In this document: positions 8,969-16,930 of the stretch, in pieces | Numbering within the stretch: position 1 is the stretch's first letter | Layout: each line of letters starts with the position of its first letter | Source: RYN-230 sp963834705 | GTDB taxonomy: Bacteria > Actinomycetota > Actinomycetes > Streptosporangiales > Streptosporangiaceae | DNA: 64,000 nucleotides | NCBI GenBank assembly: GCA_963834705.1 | Contig: CAWICV010000014.1 | Coordinates: 62,001 to 126,000 of the forward strand | Direction of reading: 5' to 3' | Translations under genes and position numbers: made by a program | Notes under the pieces: model-generated | Databases searched by the model: none | What the model saw: only the letters and a program-made list of their open reading frames with translations | What the model was told of the DNA's origin: nothing

Positions 8969-9330
8969 CGGGTCATCTCGGTCACGTCATGACCCCATCT
9001 CGGGGGTCACGACCGGCTGCTAGCAGCCTGGCCATTCGGCCGAGCCTTTAGGCAAGCATACTCTTACCGTCCGACTATAAGGCCAGCTCAGCGCCGGATA
9101 ATCGGCAGTTCCGGCGATTAGATGACCGGTTTAGTAGAAAAAGTTCGGCTTGCCGCCACCGGCCGTGACTAGCGCTCGCCACGCCCGCGCCGTTCTGCGC
9201 GGCCACTCCCGGATCGCCGTCCCGCAGTCGTGATCATGACCTCGCTGTCCTAGACGCAACGCCGCTGACTCAACGGTCTGGACGCGCCATATCGATCGTG
9301 TTCCGGCAACTCTTCACGGATCTGGTGCGG
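8969..9330. other. Non-coding gap, no gene seen
   Basis: About 360 bp without a supported gene. It contains short GTCACG/CGTGAC palindromic fragments near 8952-9010 and an AT-richer stretch at 9050-9140. No tRNA, riboswitch or IS end was recognised. It lies between two gene remnants and is probably residual sequence. Confidence 0.4.
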
Positions 9331-9750
9331 TCATTGACCGGTTTGTCCCGGTCTCAGCGCACCGGATCCGTAATAAGTCGCCATCCCCACGGTGACCGTC
9401 TCCTTGACCGACCCGCTGACCGGGCAGTTGCCGTCCTGCACGCACTGGGCCACCACGCCCGGCGGGTCCACGTCCTGGCCCGCCGAGATGTTGACGGCCA
9501 GCCGCACGAACTGGGCTATGGCCCACATCAGCGGGGTGGAGGAGTTGTCCGGCTGGCCGAACGTGAACCCGCCGGTACCGGTGCTGCCGGCCCAGACCTG
9601 CTCGGAAATCTGATCGCCGGCGTTGGCCGCGCCGGCCATGGTTGGCAGCATGGACTGGGCGCCGGTCAGGTCGCCGTCGGCCACCTCGCCTGGGCGGGCC
9701 CCGGTGGCTGCTGACCGCTCTCCGGATTTCACCGATCCACAAATGAGCAA
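9331..9750 (-). pseudogene. Glucoamylase (GH15) C-terminal remnant
   Basis: The reading frame includes SMLPTMAGAANAGDQISEQV, then FGQPDNSSTPLMWAIAQFVR, which match the end of the GH15 (alpha/alpha)6 barrel: the AQ-LATMA-AAN-G-IPEQVW and ATPLAW-HAQFVRLA segments including the catalytic-base region. About 40 residues upstream the similarity ends in unrelated sequence, and downstream it stops soon after VSGSVKETVTV, which may be the start of a lost carbohydrate-binding module. So only about 100 residues of a normally 600+ residue secreted glucan hydrolase remain. Not expected to be functional. Confidence 0.65.
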
Positions 9751-9829
9751 CAGCGATTCCGGTTATGGGCTGAACCTATTGTTCATCCGGGTATCTCGGC
9801 GTCGATAGCGCGGCCACGTGCTCCGGGGC

Positions 9830-9856
9830 TGTCACAGGCGGCCGTCCTGCTTCGTC
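9830..9856 (+). promoter_or_regulatory. ECF41-type promoter
   Basis: TGTCACA at 9830-9836, a spacer of exactly 16 bases, then CGTC at 9853-9856. This matches the published ECF41 target promoter (TGTCACA-N16-CGTC) and lies about 58 bp upstream of the epimerase gene, the usual COE partner of an ECF41 sigma factor, which is encoded next. It implies autoregulation of the pair. Confidence 0.85.
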
Positions 9857-9914
9857 TCAGAGACTGCCTGGCCCGGCGCGGGCCAGGCAGTGAAGCTCTC
9901 GGAGGGAGCAGGAC

Positions 9915-10881
9915 ATGCGTATTTTCGTCGCCGGCGCGACCGGCGTCATCGGGCAGCAGCTGCTGCCCCAGCTGGTGGCCCAGGGGCATCAGGTCGTGGG
10001 CACCACCCGGAGCCCGGCCAAGCTGGACCGGCTGCGCGCGCTGGGCGCCGAGCCAGTAATCCTGGACGGCCTGGACGGCGCGGCCGTCGGCGAAGCCGTG
10101 GCCCGGGCCGAGCCGGAGGTGGTCATTCACCAGATGACCACGCTGGCCGGGGCCAGCCTCAGCAACCTGCGCCGGTTCGACCGCGAGTTCGCCGCCACCA
10201 ACCGGCTGCGCACGGCCGGCACCGACCATCTGCTGGCCGCGGCCCGGGCGGCCGGCGCCCGGCGGTTCATCGCGCAGGGCTACGCGGGCTGGCCGGGCGA
10301 CCGGAGCGGCCCGCCGGTGCAGTCCGAGGACGACCCGCTGGACCCGAACCCGCCCGCCGGCCAGCGCGAGACACTGGCCGCGTTCCGCCACCTGGAGCAG
10401 GTGGTCCCGGCGGCGGCTGGACTGGACGGACTGGTGCTGCGGTACGGATCGCTGTACGGCTACGGGGCCAGCGCCGAGTACTTCGACCTGGCCCGGAAGC
10501 GCAGAGTACCGGTCATCGGCAGCGGCGCGGGCATCTGGTCGTTCCTGCACGTGGCCGACGCGGCCACGGCCACCGCGGCCGCGGTGGAGCACGGTAGCCC
10601 GGGGCTGTACAACGTGGTCGACGACGAGCCAGTTACCGTGGCGGAATGGCTGCCGTACCTGGCCCAGGCCCTGGGGGCCAAGCCGCCGTACCACATCCCG
10701 CCGTGGCTGGGCCTGGCTGGCCGCGGGCGAGGTGGGCATCTCGATGATGACCCAGGTCCGCGGCTGCGCGAACGCCAAGGCCAAGCGCGAGCTCGGCTGG
10801 CAGCTCCAGTTTCCGAGCTGGCGGCAGGGCTTCACCCGCGGGCTGGCTGCCCCGGCCAGGTCCACCGCCGCCGATGCCTAG
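9915..10881 (+). CDS. NAD-dependent epimerase/dehydratase (ECF41-linked COE partner), with frameshift
   Basis: An extended SDR: MRIFVAGATGVIGQQLLPQL is the nucleotide-binding start, RFIAQGYAGW is the active-site region and FLHVADAATATAAAVEHG is the family hallmark. ATG at 9915 has GGAGGGAG upstream. Around 10711-10717 the frame breaks: homology continues in another frame as LAAGEVGISMMTQVRG and AKAKRELGWQ to TAG at 10879-10881, equal to one extra or two missing bases. If the break is an assembly error the enzyme is intact at about 320 residues. Its end overlaps the sigma-factor start by 8 bp. Epimerases are one of the three enzyme classes (carboxymuconolactone decarboxylase, oxidoreductase, epimerase) that accompany ECF41 sigmas. 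Confidence 0.8.
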
Positions 10882-11848
10882 CCGGACGGCTGGTCCGCCG
10901 GTGACCAGCAGTACCGTATATCAGCAGTACCGGCCGCTGATGTTCTCCATCGCCTACCGGATGCTGGGCAGCGTTACCGAGGCCGAGGACGTGCTGCAGG
11001 AGGCCTTCCTGCGCTACCACCGGGCGGAATCGGCCGGGACCGGCATCGAGTCGCCCAAGGCGTTCCTGTCCGCGGTGACCACCCGGCTGTGCATCGACGA
11101 GCTGCGCTCGGCCCGGGCCCGCCGCGAGGCCTACCCAGGTGAGTGGCTGCCGGAGCCGCTGCTCACCGCGGACGCCGCCGTGCTGGCCGGGCCGCCGCCG
11201 GACGATCCGGCCGCCGCGGCCGAGCAGGCCGACACACTGTCGATGGCCTTCCTGCTGTTGCTGGAGCGGCTGTCCCCGGTAGAGCGGGCGGTGTTCCTGC
11301 TGCATGACGTGTTCAGCTACGGCTACGACGAGGTCGCGTCCATCGTGGGCAAGAGCGAGGACAACTGCCGCCAGCTGGCGCTGCGCGCCCGGCGGCACGT
11401 GGCCGACGGCAAGCCGCGCTTCGAGGCGTCGCGCGGCAAACGGGACGAGCTGGCCGCGACGTTCTTCCGCGCCGTGCAGCACGGGGATCTCGATGGCCTG
11501 GTCGGCATGCTGGCCGCGGACGTCGTCGTGGTCGGCGACAACGCTGGCGTCCAGCCGCGCTGGCCGCGTCCGATCATCGGCCGGGACCGCGTCAGCCGGC
11601 TGCTGGCCGGGCTGGGTCAGCAGATTCAGCAGGCCGGCCTCCTGATCCGCCCGGCCGAGGTGAACGGGCAGCCGGGCGGGCTGTGCGTGGACTCCGGCGG
11701 CCGCATCGCCAACGTGTTCGTGCTGGACATCGCGGACGGCCAGGTCCAGGCCATCCGCTCCATCATCAGTCCCGGCAAGCTGCGCCACCTCGGCCCGCTG
11801 GCCGACCTGGATCAGCTCCGCGACCAGCGCCGGGCCAACCGCCCGTGA
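10874..11848 (+). CDS. sigJ: ECF41 (SigJ-type) RNA polymerase sigma factor
   Basis: A 324-residue sigma factor with region 2 (YRPLMFSIAYRMLGSVTEAE, DVLQEAFLRY), region 4 (ERLSPVERAVFLLHDVFSYG, YDEVASIVGKSEDNCRQLAL) and a C-terminal SnoaL-like domain of about 120 residues that ECF41 members use to modulate activity in place of an anti-sigma factor. ATG 10874 overlaps the preceding stop; a GTG at 10901 is an alternative start. The link with the epimerase gene and the ECF41 promoter at 9830 make the subgroup assignment strong. The inducing signal is unknown for the family. Confidence 0.92.
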   Translation: MPSRTAGPPVTSSTVYQQYRPLMFSIAYRMLGSVTEAEDVLQEAFLRYHRAESAGTGIESPKAFLSAVTTRLCIDELRSARARREAYPGEWLPEPLLTADAAVLAGPPPDDPAAAAEQADTLSMAFLLLLERLSPVERAVFLLHDVFSYGYDEVASIVGKSEDNCRQLALRARRHVADGKPRFEASRGKRDELAATFFRAVQHGDLDGLVGMLAADVVVVGDNAGVQPRWPRPIIGRDRVSRLLAGLGQQIQQAGLLIRPAEVNGQPGGLCVDSGGRIANVFVLDIADGQVQAIRSIISPGKLRHLGPLADLDQLRDQRRANRP

Positions 11849-11966
11849 GCGCCGTGGTTCCTGCCGGACGGCGGGAACAGCTGACGAGACGGCATTGACC
11901 TTGAACCGGCCTGCCGCCCGGCTCTGCGGCTTATGCTCGAATCCCAGAGCGCGGGCGGAGGCTTGG

Positions 11967-12314
11967 GTGAGCGATTTCGACGAGATCCTGAAGCGGCTGG
12001 AAATCCTGGAGACCCAGGTTGCCGCGCTGGCCGACGCGCAGAACGAGGGCCGCCGGGCGGCCGACCTGTTCGCCATGGTGGACCGGGACGTGGCCGACCT
12101 GAACACCGCGTTCGGCACCCAGCGCAAGCTGATGCAGGCGCTGCGCGATGAGCAGGTTGGCCAGGGACGCAGTCTCACCGAGTACGGCCAGGCCCTGGAC
12201 GGCATCATCGAACCGGTGGACGGCAGATATTCGATCGTGCGCTATTCGGTCTCTCGCGCCCTCAACGTCACACGCCAGTCGCTGCTTGGCACTGCGGATC
12301 CCGGCACGATATAG
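11967..12314 (+). CDS. Small predicted coiled-coil protein of unknown function
   Basis: A 115-residue acidic protein. GTG at 11967 is preceded by GCGGAGG. Residues 1-75 (VSDFDEILKRLEILETQVAA onward) show heptad-like Leu/Val/Ala spacing with many Glu, Asp, Arg and Gln, suggesting a coiled coil or helical hairpin; the rest is a short soluble tail. No signal peptide, membrane segment or catalytic motif. I do not recognise the family. It lies alone after the sigma factor with a 118-bp gap and could be independently transcribed. Confidence 0.6.
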   Translation: MSDFDEILKRLEILETQVAALADAQNEGRRAADLFAMVDRDVADLNTAFGTQRKLMQALRDEQVGQGRSLTEYGQALDGIIEPVDGRYSIVRYSVSRALNVTRQSLLGTADPGTI

Positions 12315-12798
12315 TCCGCCGCCCTGCAACGCGTGACGTGGGATTGGGTCCCGCCATACCGTTGACCGAGAGTCAGTCAGTCCGCAGGGCGTCCAGCGCA
12401 CTGTGATTGATACTGCGATGTCGTCACGGACCGTTACCAGCGGCGATGCGCACGACGCACGATATCCGCCCAATTGCACGGCTGTTTGATCATTAGCCTG
12501 GTCGTTGGCTTCGCGCCCTAGCTGGGCGATCTGCGCGCCCTGCTTGTCCCGTGCCAGGCTCTGAGCTGCGGCCTGTCTGCGGCCTGCTCTGCCTGGATTA
12601 GGCCGCAGGCCGGCAGCCTGGCCTGCAGCCCGATCTGAGGCAACCTCGCCATGCACGGGCAGGCGGGGAGACGTCCCCGCGGCGATCGGGCGGTAAACGA
12701 CGTGCCCTGGCGCTCACTCGCGCAATATCAGCGGACCGGCTGAGCTGGGCTAGTTCGAGGGGTGCAGCTGTCCTTGCTGCGGGTGTTGGTCCCGAGTA
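12315..12798. other. Intergenic region, no gene seen
   Basis: About 480 bp upstream of the PadR promoter. It contains low-complexity tracts of CTGCGGCCTG-like repeats around 12560-12630 but no open frame with convincing codon use, no RNA gene and no IS end that I can support. Confidence 0.4.
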
Positions 12799-12836
12799 TT
12801 GACACTCCGGTTAATACCAGTAGCATACTGAGTATG
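12799..12836 (+). promoter_or_regulatory. Promoter with PadR-type operator
   Basis: TTGACA at 12799-12804 is a good -35 element; TAGCAT (16-bp spacer) or CATACT (19-bp) can serve as -10. CATACT-G-AGTATG at 12824-12836 is a perfect inverted repeat over the -10/start region, the position and AT-rich style expected for PadR autorepression. Confidence 0.6.
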
Positions 12837-12863
12837 AACCAAGTAGAGCCTGTCCTGGCATGA
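12834..12863 (+). CDS. Possible 9-codon leader peptide overlapping padR start
   Basis: ATG at 12834, within the operator palindrome, opens MNQVEPVLA and stops at TGA 12861-12863, overlapping the PadR ATG (12860-12862) as ATGA. PadR has no Shine-Dalgarno sequence, so re-initiation after this leader is plausible. The leader would itself be nearly leaderless. Inference from sequence only. Confidence 0.3.
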   Translation: MNQVEPVLA

Positions 12864-13432
12864 GCGTTCGGTATGCCCTGCTCGCCCTGCTGGCCGAGGG
12901 GGCCAAGTACGGGATGCAGCTGCGGGATGAGTACGAGGCGGCGACGGGGGACGTCTGGCCGCTGAATGTGGGCCAGGTCTATACGACGCTGCAGCGCCTG
13001 GAGCGGGATGGCCTGGTGGAGTCGGACGGTGCCGGGGACGACGAGCGGCAGAAGAGTTTCCGGATCACCGCCGGGGGCCAGGCCGAGCTCGGCGGGTGGC
13101 TGCGCACGCCACCGGGCCCGGCGCCGCCGCCGCGCGACGAGCTGGTCACCAAGGTGCTGGTGGCGGTGCGGGTGCCGGGCGTTGATGCCCACGAGGTGAT
13201 CCAGGCGCATCGCCGCCAGATGGTGGAGCTGATGCAGCAGTGGACGCGGGTGAAGGAGGAGCCGGCCGAGTTCGACCTGTCCTTTGCCTTGGCGGTCGAC
13301 GCCGAGCTGACCCGGCTCGCGGCGGTTGTCCGGTGGCTGGACCTGGCCGACGAGCACGTGCAGCGCGCCGCCGCCGAGCCGGTGCCGACCGCTGCCCCGA
13401 AGCTGCGGCGCAGGGTGGTGGTCCGGCAATGA
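12860..13432 (+). CDS. PadR-family transcriptional regulator
   Basis: A 190-residue regulator with the PadR winged helix at the N-terminus (VRYALLALLAEGAKYGMQLR, VYTTLQRLERDGLVES, FRITAGGQAELGGWL) and a C-terminal helical dimerisation domain (DELVTKVLVAVRVPG onward). PadR proteins of this type commonly repress adjacent ABC-type drug exporters. It is upstream of and co-directional with an ABC ATPase and permease, which it probably controls through the inverted repeat at 12824-12836. The start is fixed by the onset of the winged helix. Confidence 0.92.
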   Translation: MSVRYALLALLAEGAKYGMQLRDEYEAATGDVWPLNVGQVYTTLQRLERDGLVESDGAGDDERQKSFRITAGGQAELGGWLRTPPGPAPPPRDELVTKVLVAVRVPGVDAHEVIQAHRRQMVELMQQWTRVKEEPAEFDLSFALAVDAELTRLAAVVRWLDLADEHVQRAAAEPVPTAAPKLRRRVVVRQ

Positions 13433-13529
13433 GCGTGGCTTGGAACGTCACCCCGTCCCGGGGGTGGGTCGCTGGCGGGAACACCGGTCATCGGCCGCCG
13501 AGGCAGCGGCGGAGAGTGGGAGCAGGCAG

Positions 13530-14255
13530 ATGAGCATGCTGGAGTTGCGGCAGGTGTCGAAGGTCTACGGCCGCGGTGCCACCGAGGTGCACGCGCTGGC
13601 CGGGGTCAGCCTGTCGGTGGACGCGGGCGCGATGGTCGCGGTGATGGGGCCGAGCGGGTCGGGCAAGAGCTCGCTGCTGACGATCGCGGGCAGCCTGGAA
13701 GAGCCGACCGAGGGCGAGGTGCTGATCGGCGGGGCGGCGCTGTCGGGGATGTCGCGGAACGCGAAGGCCCGGCTGCGGCGGCGCACGGTCGGGTATGTGT
13801 TCCAGGACTTCAACCTGCTGCCCGGGCTGACCGCGGCCGAGAACGTTACGCTGCCGCTGGAGCTCGACGGGTTGCCCGCCCGCAGGGCCCGGGCCGCCGG
13901 GCTGGCCGCGCTGGAGCGCCTGGGCCTGGCCGGGCAGGCTTCCCGTTACCCCGACGAGCTGTCCGGCGGGGAGCGGCAGCGGGTCGCGATCGCCCGGGCG
14001 ACGGTAGGGGAGCGGCGGCTGCTGCTGGCCGACGAGCCGTCGGGCGCGCTGGACTCCGGCAACGCCCAGGCGGTCATGCGCCTGGCGCACGAGGCGTGCA
14101 AGAACGGCGGGATGGCCGCGGTTGTGGTCACCCACGACGCACAGCTCGCCTCGTGGGCCGACCGGGTGGTATTCCTGCGTGACGGCCGGGTCACCGACCA
14201 GACCGCCCCGGCACCGGGTCTGGAGTCCCTGCTCACACCCGGACGGCCCCAGTGA
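13530..14255 (+). CDS. ABC transporter ATP-binding protein (MacB/LolD type)
   Basis: A 241-residue ATPase with Walker A (MGPSGSGKSS), Q-loop (GYVFQDFNLL), signature LSGGERQRVAIARA, Walker B (RLLLADEPSGALD) and H-loop (VVVTHDAQLA). ATG 13530 is chosen because the domain starts at once (MLELRQVSKVYG). It belongs to the FtsE/LolD/MacB class that pairs with a single FtsX-like permease; that permease follows with a 4-bp GTGA overlap. Together with PadR this is likely an inducible exporter or a complex that remodels the cell envelope. Confidence 0.93.
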   Translation: MSMLELRQVSKVYGRGATEVHALAGVSLSVDAGAMVAVMGPSGSGKSSLLTIAGSLEEPTEGEVLIGGAALSGMSRNAKARLRRRTVGYVFQDFNLLPGLTAAENVTLPLELDGLPARRARAAGLAALERLGLAGQASRYPDELSGGERQRVAIARATVGERRLLLADEPSGALDSGNAQAVMRLAHEACKNGGMAAVVVTHDAQLASWADRVVFLRDGRVTDQTAPAPGLESLLTPGRPQ

Positions 14256-16876
14256 GCGCCACGGTAGACGAGCGGCCCGCGCGAGTGGCTCCCAGAAACG
14301 GGGGCGTCCCCGCGCGGCGGGCGGTCATTCGCTGGGCCTGGCGACTGCTGCACCGCGAATGGCGCCAGCAACTGCTGATCCTGGCGCTGATCACCATCGC
14401 GGTCGCGGCCACCTTCGTCGGCTCGGCGGTGGCCACCAACACGCCGCCCCCGGCGAGCGCCGGCTTCGGTACCGCGACCGACATGGCTACGTTCCCTTCC
14501 ATGAGCCCGTACGTTACTGCCGAGATCGCGGCCATAGCGCACAGGTTCGGCCGGGTCGAGGTGATCAAGAACGAGACGATCCCGGTCCCGGGCTCGGTCG
14601 CCACCTATAGCCTGCGCGCGCAGAACCCGCACGGCGCGTTCGGCCAGCCGATGCTTTCGCTGGTGAGCGGCCACTACCCCAGCGGGCCGGGCCAGGTGGC
14701 CCTGACCGGCGGAGTCGCATCGGAACTGCACCTGAGGCCAGGTGACACCTGGCGCGCTGGCGGCTCAGCCCGGCGGGTGGCCGGCATCGTGGCTAACCCG
14801 CAGAATCTGCTCGACGAGTTCGCGCTCGTTGCACCCGGCCAGGTCAGTGCGCCCTCGCAGGTCACTGTGCTGTTTGACGCGCCGGGCGTGAATCCCCGCG
14901 CGCTGGGCCGGGACGTGACGTCGCGGCAATCCGCCGCTTCAGCGAACGCGCTCAACCCGGTGACTATCTCGCTCGCAGCGGCCACGCTGGGGATGCTGCT
15001 CATCGCCCTGGTCGGCGTGGGCGGGTTCACGGTGCTGGCGCAGCGGCGGCTGCGCTCGATCGGCATGCTCGGCGGGCAGGGTGCCACGAACGCCAACGTC
15101 AGGCTTGTGGTCAGCGCCAACGGCTTCGCGACCGGGGTGACCGGCGCCGTTTGCGGGTTCGCGCTCGGCCTGGCGGCCTGGCTGGCGTACCGACCACGCT
15201 TGGAAGCCAGCGCGCACCACGTCATCGGAGCCTTCCAGCTGCCCTGGCTGGTGATCTTGGTTTCGATGGCGCTCGCCGTGCTGGCGGCGTACCTGGCGGC
15301 CGCCCGGCCCGCGCGGGCGATCGCCCGGGTGCCTATCGTCGCCGCGCTCGTGGGGCGGCCACCGGCCCCCCGGCACGCTCGCCGCTGGGCCGGGCCGGCC
15401 GGCGCCGGACTGCTGGTGGTCGCGTTCTTCCTGATCGGGCTGGCGAGTGAGCAGGCGACGACGGCCGCCGCCGAGAACGGGAACAACTCGACGCTGTTTC
15501 TCGCCCTGGTCGCAGGTCTGATCGCGCTGTGCGCCGGGGTGGTGCTGGCCGCCCCGACATGCCTGGCGCTGCTGGCCAGGGCCGCCCGGCGGGCCCCGAT
15601 CGCCGTGCGGCTAGCCCTGCGCGACCTGGCCAGGTACCGGGCCCGCTCCGGAGCGGCCCTCGGGGCAATCAGCATCAGCGTGCTCATCGCCGTCATCATC
15701 TGCATCGTCGCCGCCGCGCGGTTCGGCAACCCCCTCGACTACGTCGGGCCCAACCTGGCATCGAACCAGCTCATCGTCTACCCGCACGGCAGCAACGCTC
15801 AGTTCGCCGGGCCGCGCGCAACGCCGCAGGGCACGCACTCGCCGGCCAAACCAAACAGCCGGCTGCCGAGACACCCGGCACCCACCCCGGGCACAAGTGT
15901 CTTCTTCCGCAACGGGACCCAAGCCGGGGCGTTCCGCGTGACCCGCGCCAGGCTTGCAGCGATGGCCGCCGAGGCCCGGGTCATCGCGGCCGCACTCGGC
16001 TCCGGGGACATCCAGCTCGAGGCGACTGACTCCTTCCTGCAGCGCGCCGCATCCGGGCGAAACTTGTCCGGAACCCTGTACGTGGCCACTCCGCAACTGC
16101 TGCGCGCGTACGGCATCACCGGCGCGCAGGCCAGCCGAGACGCCGACGTCCTCACCATGCGGCCCGGCCTGTCGAGCCTGACGAACATGCAGCTCCTATA
16201 CGGCGGTTACAAATTCGGCCCTCCGGGGCCCAACTCGCCCTGCCCGCCGGGCCACTGCCTGGCGAATCCGCAGATCCAGGAGGTCAGCGCGCTGCCGTCC
16301 GGTACGTCAGCGCCGAACACCGTGATCACCGAGCACGCGGTGCGCCAGTTGCACCTGACGACCAGCGTGGCCGGCTGGCTCATCCAGGCCCCGGACGCCC
16401 TGACGGCAGGTCAGATCAGCACTGCCCAGCACGCCGCCGCGGCGGCCGGGCTGACCGTGGAGACGCGCAACAGCATCCCGACGTCCGCCGACATCCTCGA
16501 CGTCGCGACCGTCACCGGCATCCTGCTTGCCCTCGGCATCCTTGTCATGAGCGTCGGATTGCTCCGCAGCGAGACCGCCAGCAGCCTCCGCGCGCTCACC
16601 GCGACCGGCGCGAGCAGCACAGCCCGCCGGGCCATCTCCGCCGCCACCGCGGGCGCGCTCGCGGTGACCGGCGCGGTCGTCGGCACGGCCGCCGGGTACA
16701 TCGCAGCGATCGGCTTCTTCCGGGCCAGCCAGCTGGACACCCTGTCCTCGCTGACCAGCATCCCGGTGGGCAACCTCCTGCTCATCCTCGTCGGTATGCC
16801 GCTCATTGCAGTGATCGGTGCCTGGCTGCTCGCCGGGCGCGAGCCAAGCGCGATCGGCCGCCGACCCCTCGAGTAA
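14252..16876 (+). CDS. FtsX-like ABC transporter permease
   Basis: An 874-residue membrane protein. A first transmembrane helix at residues 41-61 precedes an extracytoplasmic domain (to about 245); a group of helices follows (LAAATLGMLLIALVGVGGFT onward) in the FtsX arrangement, then a second repeat with another large extracytoplasmic domain (about 510-750, rich in Pro/Gly/Ser and including a short Cys-containing segment) and a final helix group. The duplicated architecture, about ten helices in all, is that of actinobacterial MacB-like permeases. GTG start overlaps the ATPase stop. Substrate unknown; the S53 peptidase 54 bp downstream may be functionally linked. Confidence 0.88.
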   Translation: MSATVDERPARVAPRNGGVPARRAVIRWAWRLLHREWRQQLLILALITIAVAATFVGSAVATNTPPPASAGFGTATDMATFPSMSPYVTAEIAAIAHRFGRVEVIKNETIPVPGSVATYSLRAQNPHGAFGQPMLSLVSGHYPSGPGQVALTGGVASELHLRPGDTWRAGGSARRVAGIVANPQNLLDEFALVAPGQVSAPSQVTVLFDAPGVNPRALGRDVTSRQSAASANALNPVTISLAAATLGMLLIALVGVGGFTVLAQRRLRSIGMLGGQGATNANVRLVVSANGFATGVTGAVCGFALGLAAWLAYRPRLEASAHHVIGAFQLPWLVILVSMALAVLAAYLAAARPARAIARVPIVAALVGRPPAPRHARRWAGPAGAGLLVVAFFLIGLASEQATTAAAENGNNSTLFLALVAGLIALCAGVVLAAPTCLALLARAARRAPIAVRLALRDLARYRARSGAALGAISISVLIAVIICIVAAARFGNPLDYVGPNLASNQLIVYPHGSNAQFAGPRATPQGTHSPAKPNSRLPRHPAPTPGTSVFFRNGTQAGAFRVTRARLAAMAAEARVIAAALGSGDIQLEATDSFLQRAASGRNLSGTLYVATPQLLRAYGITGAQASRDADVLTMRPGLSSLTNMQLLYGGYKFGPPGPNSPCPPGHCLANPQIQEVSALPSGTSAPNTVITEHAVRQLHLTTSVAGWLIQAPDALTAGQISTAQHAAAAAGLTVETRNSIPTSADILDVATVTGILLALGILVMSVGLLRSETASSLRALTATGASSTARRAISAATAGALAVTGAVVGTAAGYIAAIGFFRASQLDTLSSLTSIPVGNLLLILVGMPLIAVIGAWLLAGREPSAIGRRPLE

Positions 16877-16930
16877 CCGGCCGGAACTACACCCCCCGGT
16901 CACTGCAGAGGCGAACGGCCGAGCACCAGA

